From: Caldisericaceae bacterium
GTDB lineage: Bacteria > Calditrichota > Calditrichia > Calditrichales > Calditrichaceae
Reading direction: 5' to 3'
Assembly: GCA_021160885.1 (NCBI GenBank)
Contig: JAGHBR010000049.1
Span: 1-10,289, forward strand
DNA: 10,289 nucleotides
Under the pieces are notes generated by a model. It saw only the letters and a list, made by a program, of their open reading frames with translations, was not told the DNA's origin and searched no databases. The translations under genes and the position numbers were made by a program. Shown piece by piece: positions 6,117 to 10,289 of the stretch (its first letter is position 1; each line of letters starts with the position of its first letter).

Positions 6117-6126
6117 AATGATCATT
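6117..6126. promoter_or_regulatory. Palindrome AATGATCATT upstream of the rrf2 promoter
   Basis: This is a perfect 10-bp palindrome, flanked on both sides by ATTAAT (6114-6119, overlapping, and 6128-6133). It lies about 60 bp upstream of the Rrf2 start codon and just upstream of the candidate -35 box, a place where an activator or repressor could bind. Short AT-rich palindromes also arise by chance. Confidence 0.25.
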
Positions 6127-6127
6127 G

Positions 6128-6167
6128 ATTAATTGGTTTAATACTTGAATAGTTAAATGGTTGAATG
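6128..6167. repeat. Degenerate tandem repeat, five 8-bp units
   Basis: Consecutive units are ATTAATTG, GTTTAATA, CTTGAATA, GTTAAATG and GTTGAATG. The common pattern is GTTgAATG with an 8-bp period, and a further partial unit follows. It lies between the rrf2 promoter and the terminator of the upstream unit and does not code. Confidence 0.5.
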
Positions 6168-6212
6168 TTAAGGAATGATTTGCTTTTATTATAAAATGAT
6201 TTTATCGCTGCC

Positions 6213-6250
6213 AAAAAATAAGCCTTCGGCTAAGAAGTTAACCGAAGGCT
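6213..6250 (-). terminator. Rho-independent terminator of the phosphatase/HTH unit
   Basis: AGCCTTCGG (6221-6229) pairs with CCGAAGGCT (6242-6250). Three inner pairs (TAA with TTA) leave a 4-nt loop after one mismatch. On the minus strand the stem is followed by TTATTTTTTGG. It starts 10 bp after the stop of the small HTH gene and separates that unit from the Rrf2 operon. Confidence 0.88.
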
Positions 6251-6259
6251 GTCGTTACA

Positions 6260-6439
6260 TTACTCTTTTTCTGCTTCTGCCTTAATCTTTTCTGCGGTTT
6301 CGCGGTAGTAATAGCTGCAATTGCCTTTTTTTACATCAGGCTGCAAATTGAGTTTTTTGATTGCCTCTTTAATCTTTTTTTGAGACAATCCAAACTCCTT
6401 AGCAATTTTACCGACAGTAAGCAATTCCTGATCGGCCAT
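6260..6439 (-). CDS. Small helix-turn-helix-like protein (59 aa)
   Basis: The charged 59-residue protein begins MADQELLTVGKIAKEFGLS and continues with KKIKEAIKKLNLQPDVKKG and a NCSYYYRETAEKI segment. The first part reads as a MerR/excisionase- or IF2N-like helix-turn-helix, and the NCSYYY strand resembles a short wing. It lacks any effector domain, so it may be a small DNA- or RNA-binding protein. I place the start at ATG 6439 (AGGTGG 5 nt upstream) rather than GTG 6448, which falls within the ribosome binding site. That site overlaps the TAG stop of the phosphatase gene, so the two are probably translationally coupled. A strong terminator follows. No specific function can be assigned. Confidence 0.75.
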   Translation of the reverse strand: MADQELLTVGKIAKEFGLSQKKIKEAIKKLNLQPDVKKGNCSYYYRETAEKIKAEAEKE

Positions 6440-6444
6440 AAGCA

Positions 6445-6450
6445 CCACCT
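6445..6450 (-). promoter_or_regulatory. Ribosome binding site overlapping the phosphatase stop codon
   Basis: The minus strand reads TAGGTGG TGCTT ATG. The TAG is the phosphatase stop (6451-6449), and AGGTGG serves ATG 6439. This decides the start of the small HTH protein and points to coupled translation. Confidence 0.5.
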
Positions 6451-7813
6451 ATTTTGCTTGATAAAAATTGATTAAAACTTTGCCCACATCACTGTTATCA
6501 ATAAACTTTCCGCGCACAGGATCTACCCCATCCACTTCGTCATTAAACCTTTGACTTCCAGTACCTTTGGCGAAAAAAGGAATTAAAGAATTGGTATGGC
6601 CATGGGAATGAAATTCCATGCCTGGCATTTTGCCTTTGCCTTGATTAAAAAGCGGCGGCCAGACTTGTTCAACAGGTAACACAGGCATGCCATTGTAATC
6701 GGTTTTAGCATTAGGACCGGTCAAATAACCTGTTTCATGATCGCCGGTAATAATAATTAAGGTTTCATTCCAGGAACTATGTTTATTTAGCCAATCAATG
6801 GCCGCATTAACCGCTGCATCAAAATCCAATTTTTCTTCAATCAGACGGCCTGGTTGATTGGCATGGCCGGCCCAGTCAATTGCCCCCCCTTCAACCATCA
6901 AAAAGAAACCGTCCGGATCATCATCCAACACATTAATGGCGCCTAAGGTCATGGTTTTTAAATCTGGTAATCCTTTATTTAAAGGAACTTCGTATGGAGC
7001 AGCCATAGCATCTCCTGAGCGGTTGGCCTGCAGAGTCGCGCCTACTTTAGCCAGGCCAAACACACGCTTTGGTGTGCGTCCTGAAACCAGCCCGGCAAAA
7101 TCAGCACTATCTTCAATTAGTGACCAGAAATCATTTTTGCCATCTCCGTCTGCGTCGTTACCGGCTTCGCCTTCGCGCAAGGCATCAAAAGTGTAATCGG
7201 CCATGAATTTAAAATTAGGTTTTTCCAATTTCCTTCCGTCATCATCATATTCCGGATGACCGGCACCCATAATAACCTCTAAACGTGATTTGAATATCAT
7301 TTCCTGTGCAATTTGCTGGTAATTTTCTCGGCTGGAATTATGAACTACAAAGCCAGCTGGTGTGGCGTGGCTAAAAGGAACCGTTGTTACAACACCTGTT
7401 GCTTTTCCGGCTTCTTCTGCTACTTCAACAATGTTTTTCAATGATGCGTCCGTCGAATCGACCCCAAGTTTCCCATTTGTTGTTTTATGTCCCGTAGCCA
7501 GTGCGGTAGCCGAGGCAGCTGAGTCTGTTGGTTTTTGCCGAACATAATCAAAACTTTTCCAGGCTTTGTCAGCTTCATAGCTGCCATCTGCCGGAAAAGT
7601 ACTCATGGCAAACCTTACTGGAAATTGTTGATACACTGCCTGATTTATCTGGCCAAATTGAAATAATTCCGCAGCAGCCACCTGATTGTAACCACAACCA
7701 TCCGCAATAAAAACAATGATATTTTTAGGGGATTCTACTTGCTCTTTGCAAGCGTTGACTACCAAAACAAGAAATATAAAACTTACAATAAGGGATGTAA
7801 TTTTTTTCATCAT
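6449..7813 (-). CDS. Alkaline phosphatase family lipoprotein
   Basis: The 454-residue phosphomonoesterase has a lipoprotein-type leader (residues 1-21, probable acylated C22 in LVVNAC; N at -2 is slightly unusual). PhoA-type catalytic residues are visible: D38 (IADGCG), nucleophile S98 in TDSAASATA, T151 in SHATPAG, R162, E308, D313 and H317 in EGGAIDWAGHAN, D358-H359 in TGDHETG, and H406 in HSHGHTN. H149 and W314 occupy the places of E. coli Asp153 and Lys328, the arrangement common in high-activity alkaline phosphatases. An acidic loop NDADGDGKND (219-228) looks like an EF-hand or thrombospondin-type calcium site. It should release phosphate from organic monoesters in the periplasm or at the outer membrane. 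ATG 7813 has AGGAG 5 nt upstream; the adjacent ATG 7810 is equally possible. First gene of a two-gene unit. No clear Pho box was seen. Confidence 0.93.
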   Translation of the reverse strand: MMKKITSLIVSFIFLVLVVNACKEQVESPKNIIVFIADGCGYNQVAAAELFQFGQINQAVYQQFPVRFAMSTFPADGSYEADKAWKSFDYVRQKPTDSAASATALATGHKTTNGKLGVDSTDASLKNIVEVAEEAGKATGVVTTVPFSHATPAGFVVHNSSRENYQQIAQEMIFKSRLEVIMGAGHPEYDDDGRKLEKPNFKFMADYTFDALREGEAGNDADGDGKNDFWSLIEDSADFAGLVSGRTPKRVFGLAKVGATLQANRSGDAMAAPYEVPLNKGLPDLKTMTLGAINVLDDDPDGFFLMVEGGAIDWAGHANQPGRLIEEKLDFDAAVNAAIDWLNKHSSWNETLIIITGDHETGYLTGPNAKTDYNGMPVLPVEQVWPPLFNQGKGKMPGMEFHSHGHTNSLIPFFAKGTGSQRFNDEVDGVDPVRGKFIDNSDVGKVLINFYQAK

Positions 7814-7957
7814 TCCAACTCCTTTTTTTGTAATAAATATATAAAATTAGAGATTATCAGCCATTTATTCAACACAAATTGCTTTTTAAATTAAATTTAA
7901 TTATTGGAAAATTTTTTTCTAAATTACAATTAGTTAAATAAAAAGGATTTAAACAAT
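7814..7957. other. Divergent intergenic region
   Basis: This 144-bp AT-rich spacer lies between the phosphatase (minus) and the protease (plus). It holds a perfect 14-bp palindrome, AATTAAATTTAATT (7889-7902). The phosphatase side shows a TTGAAT and TA-rich stretches at no convincing spacing. I find no gene here. Confidence 0.6.
7904..7930 (+). promoter_or_regulatory. Candidate promoter of the serine protease gene
   Basis: TTGGAA (7904-7909) and TACAAT (7925-7930) match the sigma-70 boxes well individually, but they are only 15 bp apart. Transcription would start near 7937, about 20 nt before the ATG. The call rests on box similarity alone. Confidence 0.28.
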
Positions 7958-9019
7958 ATGAAGTTATTTTTAATACTTTCCCTTGTGGTAAGTATTATGT
8001 CTTGCGCAAGCCAAAAGTCTGGCGTTAGCCCGGCCAAAATCGAACTTCCTATCAGAGATGGAAAATATGATTCTGAATTTCCGGTTAAACCATCTGCTCC
8101 TTATCTGGATAGAATGGCCCGTGCAGTAAAACTTATTTCAACAATGACCTTTTACAAAGCCTATCAGTTTGGCTTTGAAGAACAGCTCAGGGATGATGAT
8201 TTAAAAAATCCCCAAATACTGAGTCGGGCCCAAACCACCTATATTTTTCAACGGCCATCATCAGGCACTGCCACCTTAATTTCTCAAAATGACAGGGAAT
8301 TGATTTTTATGACCTGCAATCATATCGTCAACCATCAGGACACGATTATTACCTATTACGCAAAAAAAGATCAGCCTCGTGAGCCATCCGAGATCATCCA
8401 CTCAATCTCTTTCAAAATTAAAGAAACGATGAACATTTTGGGCATCCCTTCAGCCGGCCAACCCGTCTTGCTGGCTTCAGATGAAAAAACTGACTTGGCT
8501 TTAGTTGGTGTAAAACTTCATCGAATGCCGGCCAATCCTTTGCTGGTCTTAAACATAAAATTTGGCAAGGCGGCTGAATTACAATGGGGCGCTTTTATCT
8601 ATTTGCTGTCCTACCCACAGGGCAAGTTGATGCTAAGCCATTCAGTGGTGAGTCAACCCAATCGCGATGATAAACACAACTTTCTGTTTAATTCTTCATT
8701 AACACGTGGCATCAGCGGAGGTATCGTGATCGCTTTAAGAGACGGTGTACCAAACTTTGAAGTGGTTGGTATTGTCTCAGCCCTGGGTGCGCAAACACAG
8801 TATTTCCTGCGTCCGGATATTAATATGGCCAGCTGGATGTTTGATTCCAATCAACCTTACAAAGGCGATATTTTTATTGATCAACAGATAGGTAATAATT
8901 CAGGAATCGTTTTTGCTATTTCATCTGAAAATATTATTGATTTTATTAAGCAAAATAAGGAAAAAATTGAAGCTCAAGGGTTCCGCTTTCCTTCCTTCTT
9001 TCTTAAAACTGACCATTGA
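7958..9019 (+). CDS. Trypsin/HtrA-fold serine protease lipoprotein
   Basis: The 353-residue protein has a short lipoprotein signal (MKLFLILSLVVSIMSC, lipobox IMSC, acylated C16). The protease core shows a complete apparent triad: H122 in FMTCNHIV, D179 in KTDLALVGV (HtrA-like TDIAL) and S253 in TRGISGGIV (the GxSGG motif). Typical chymotrypsin-fold strands follow (FEVVGIVSALG). There is no PDZ domain. The C-terminal part (about 285-353) contains a second strand-rich segment and an amphipathic helix with lysines. It would act in the periplasm or on the outer membrane; the substrate is unknown. The segment 30-95 before the protease domain is not recognised. ATG 7958 has AAGGA 10 nt upstream. 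Its last 17 bp overlap the convergent DUF2459 gene. Confidence 0.82.
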   Translation: MKLFLILSLVVSIMSCASQKSGVSPAKIELPIRDGKYDSEFPVKPSAPYLDRMARAVKLISTMTFYKAYQFGFEEQLRDDDLKNPQILSRAQTTYIFQRPSSGTATLISQNDRELIFMTCNHIVNHQDTIITYYAKKDQPREPSEIIHSISFKIKETMNILGIPSAGQPVLLASDEKTDLALVGVKLHRMPANPLLVLNIKFGKAAELQWGAFIYLLSYPQGKLMLSHSVVSQPNRDDKHNFLFNSSLTRGISGGIVIALRDGVPNFEVVGIVSALGAQTQYFLRPDINMASWMFDSNQPYKGDIFIDQQIGNNSGIVFAISSENIIDFIKQNKEKIEAQGFRFPSFFLKTDH

Positions 9020-9713
9020 TTACAAAGCGTACATTTTTATGTTGGGCCTGTTTCTTAGAATATCGTTCCAACACTTTAATCAAGAACGATGAATACTGAT
9101 AGATAACGGGCGTCAGAGGTAAATGAGCAGCCTTTAAGGCTCGAGCCGTCCAGACATTACAGGTATTGGGAAAAACGTATTTGTGTTTACTCTTTAAAAA
9201 CCAGCTATCCCCGTAAAGTCCACGATCCACAATTACAAATTTATGATTCTCATCAGTTTCGAAGTAGGAACTGATATATGTTAGCAGATCCCTGAATTCT
9301 TGATCATTAAGAAAAATAGTGTAAAATCGGCTCCAATTGTAAAAATGGTCCACTGGCATATCAAAACCGACCATGTGCAATACGCTACTGGTAGGTACAA
9401 GCAGCGCTCTCAGGGCTAAAAACCAGTTAATGCCAGGCCTACGATATTGATAAAATTTAGCATCCCCCCAGCTGATCTCCACAAAACGATGCTGTTTTAA
9501 CATCGCAAAGTAAGGCAAATAATTCTCCGGGATATCTTCTACAGCAATAACCAGTCCTGTATGCCAGCCATAATTAAAAATGTGAACCGCTTTCGAGCCG
9601 GAGTGTACATTTCGCTTTTGCAGTCGATTAGAATCAAAAAGCAACATGCTCACAGAAAAGATCAAACTAAGGGCAAACAGTACAAATGCAATAAAAAATG
9701 CTTTTTTAATCAT
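9003..9713 (-). CDS. DUF2459 family membrane-anchored protein (NlpC/P60-like)
   Basis: The 236-residue protein has an N-terminal membrane anchor or uncleaved signal (about 5-26) followed by an exported domain. DUF2459 hallmarks are present: NYGWHTGLVI (47-56), FVEISWGDAKFY (77-88) and the C-terminal TCNVWTARALKAAHLP (184-199). H51 and C185 are the likely catalytic pair of a papain-like NlpC/P60 relative. The family is known from genomes as a conserved hypothetical group, and no substrate is established; a cell-wall or lipid amide is possible. The frame has only a weak ribosome binding site (GTGAAATA before ATG 9713). It converges with the protease gene, and the stop codons lie inside each other's reading frames over 17 bp. 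No terminator separates them. Confidence 0.85.
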   Translation of the reverse strand: MIKKAFFIAFVLFALSLIFSVSMLLFDSNRLQKRNVHSGSKAVHIFNYGWHTGLVIAVEDIPENYLPYFAMLKQHRFVEISWGDAKFYQYRRPGINWFLALRALLVPTSSVLHMVGFDMPVDHFYNWSRFYTIFLNDQEFRDLLTYISSYFETDENHKFVIVDRGLYGDSWFLKSKHKYVFPNTCNVWTARALKAAHLPLTPVIYQYSSFLIKVLERYSKKQAQHKNVRFVINGQF

Positions 9714-9869
9714 TATTTCACTAACTTTTAAAAACTGGTACTAATATTGAAAAACAAATAATTCAAGAATGTTTCCTTTACTATGCCATTCTTAATAAAA
9801 TCAATCTAAATCAAAGGTTCCCAAAAATCAATAATAGAGTCGTAAAAAAAGTAAATGGAATATTTTCAA

Positions 9870-9898
9870 TTGTCATTCTCGTTTAAAGATATTGTATT
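9870..9898 (+). promoter_or_regulatory. Candidate promoter ahead of the partial 3' reading frame
   Basis: TTGTCA (9870-9875), 17 bp, then TGTATT (9893-9898). Matches are 5/6 and 4/6 to the sigma-70 consensus. It lies just upstream of AAGGGA (9905-9910) and ATG 9917. If used, transcription would start near 9905, a very short leader. Confidence 0.25.
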
Positions 9899-9902
9899 TT
9901 AG

Positions 9903-10289
9903 CCAAGGGAATCTAAATGTTCGGAACAACAAAAAATTTTCACTTTTAATCAGGGCAACGAACACCTTAAACAGATCGTCGTTTTCGAATTCGATAATCA
10001 GCATAATGGAATCTGGCGATTTGTTTACAATGCAAAAAATGAATTAGTACTGATTTTAAAAAAGGAATTTAACCAGCAAAAGAAGCTGGTTAATTCCAAA
10101 ACATTCAGCGGGCGAGAACAATTACAAAGTAGTGTTCATTTTATTTACGACCCGTTCCACCATCTTACGGAAAAACAATCCTTCAACGCACAAAACGAAT
10201 TAATTACCAGAAATGTGTGGACCTTTGAACAAAATCGACTTATTAAATTCGAAAAGATTAAAAAAGAGAAACAACTGGCTGAGCGTAAA
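9903..10289 (+). pseudogene. Partial reading frame running off the window, 5' end apparently broken
   Basis: One plus-strand frame is open for 129 codons from the TAG at 9900-9902 to the window edge. That is far longer than expected by chance in AT-rich DNA. The product is hydrophilic with alternating strand-like segments (WRFVYNAKNELVLILKKEF, VHFIYDPFHHLTEKQSF, LITRNVWTFEQNRLIKFEK). This repeating Tyr/Phe-Asn/Asp pattern loosely recalls YD/Rhs-type or YwqK-like repeats. No ATG or TTG occurs in frame; the first GTG is at 10215. ATG 9917 has a good ribosome binding site (AAGGGA) but stops after ten codons unless one base is skipped near AAAAAATTTT (9931-9940). ATG 9855 is in frame but interrupted by the TAG. 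It is therefore a frameshifted gene, a sequencing error in a homopolymer, or a gene with a non-standard start. Family unknown. Confidence 0.5.

Noticed and set aside
6128..6167. CRISPR array reading of the 8-bp repeats
   Set aside because: The units are contiguous and only 8 bp long, with no spacers and no cas genes nearby.
6058..6259. FNR/CRP or sigma-54 site upstream of rrf2
   Set aside because: TTGAT occurs once, but no matching ATCAA lies at the required spacing, and there is no TGGCAC-N5-TTGCA-like sequence.
6858..7196. Plus-strand open frame of 112 codons within the alkaline phosphatase gene
   Set aside because: The opposite strand carries all phosphatase motifs through this stretch. 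The plus-strand product is Ser/Pro/Ala-rich with no recognisable pattern.
7362..7710. Two further plus-strand frames (7362-7547 and 7528-7710) opposite the phosphatase
   Set aside because: They are shadows of the strongly coding minus strand and have no ribosome binding sites or domain features.
8653..8850. Minus-strand frame inside the serine protease gene
   Set aside because: It covers the catalytic serine region on the other strand, has no ribosome binding site and no family resemblance.

Overview
The window looks like a piece of an AT-rich Gram-negative (diderm) chromosome. It encodes an exported octaheme cytochrome c, two lipoproteins and a membrane-anchored DUF2459 protein. Most genes have strong GGAGG-type ribosome binding sites. 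The gene content (HAO-type octaheme cytochrome, two hemerythrin-domain proteins, DUF438/DUF1858/DUF2249, an Rrf2 regulator with Fe-S-type cysteines) suggests an anaerobe or facultative anaerobe that handles nitrite, hydroxylamine or nitric oxide. A Calditrichota-like or other FCB-related thermophile, or a deltaproteobacterium, would fit. This placement is inference; there is no rRNA or other marker here.

Region 1 (about 9-6130, all minus strand) is one compact apparent operon, read right to left. It starts with an Rrf2 regulator (start 6057), then a DUF438-hemerythrin-PAS protein, a DUF1858 protein, a DUF2249 protein and a stand-alone hemerythrin. These are followed by a duplicated PepSY-type membrane protein, a small multi-pass membrane protein and a secreted octaheme (8x CxxCH) hydroxylamine-oxidoreductase-like cytochrome. 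A hairpin plus T-tract at 50-9 ends it. Gaps are 53 bp or less and one junction overlaps by 4 bp. My reading is a nitrosative-stress or nitrogen-oxide reduction module. In this model a cytoplasmic sensor/scavenger set (Rrf2, hemerythrins, DUF domains) is coupled to a periplasmic octaheme reductase. The PepSY membrane protein is a candidate for the missing quinol-to-cytochrome electron donor. The functional link is inference; the gene order and motifs are visible.

Region 2 (6058-6259) is non-coding. It holds the probable rrf2 promoter and an inverted repeat over its ribosome binding site, a 10-bp palindrome, five degenerate tandem 8-bp units, and the terminator of the next minus-strand unit.

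Region 3 (6260-7813, minus) is a two-gene unit: an alkaline-phosphatase lipoprotein and a 59-residue helix-turn-helix-like protein whose ribosome binding site overlaps the phosphatase stop codon.

Region 4 (7814-10289) starts with a 144-bp divergent spacer. A trypsin/HtrA-fold serine protease lipoprotein (plus) and a DUF2459 membrane-anchored NlpC/P60-like protein (minus) follow, converging with a 17-bp overlap. The window ends in an open plus-strand frame that runs off the edge. It has no usable start codon and looks frameshifted or otherwise broken at its 5' end.
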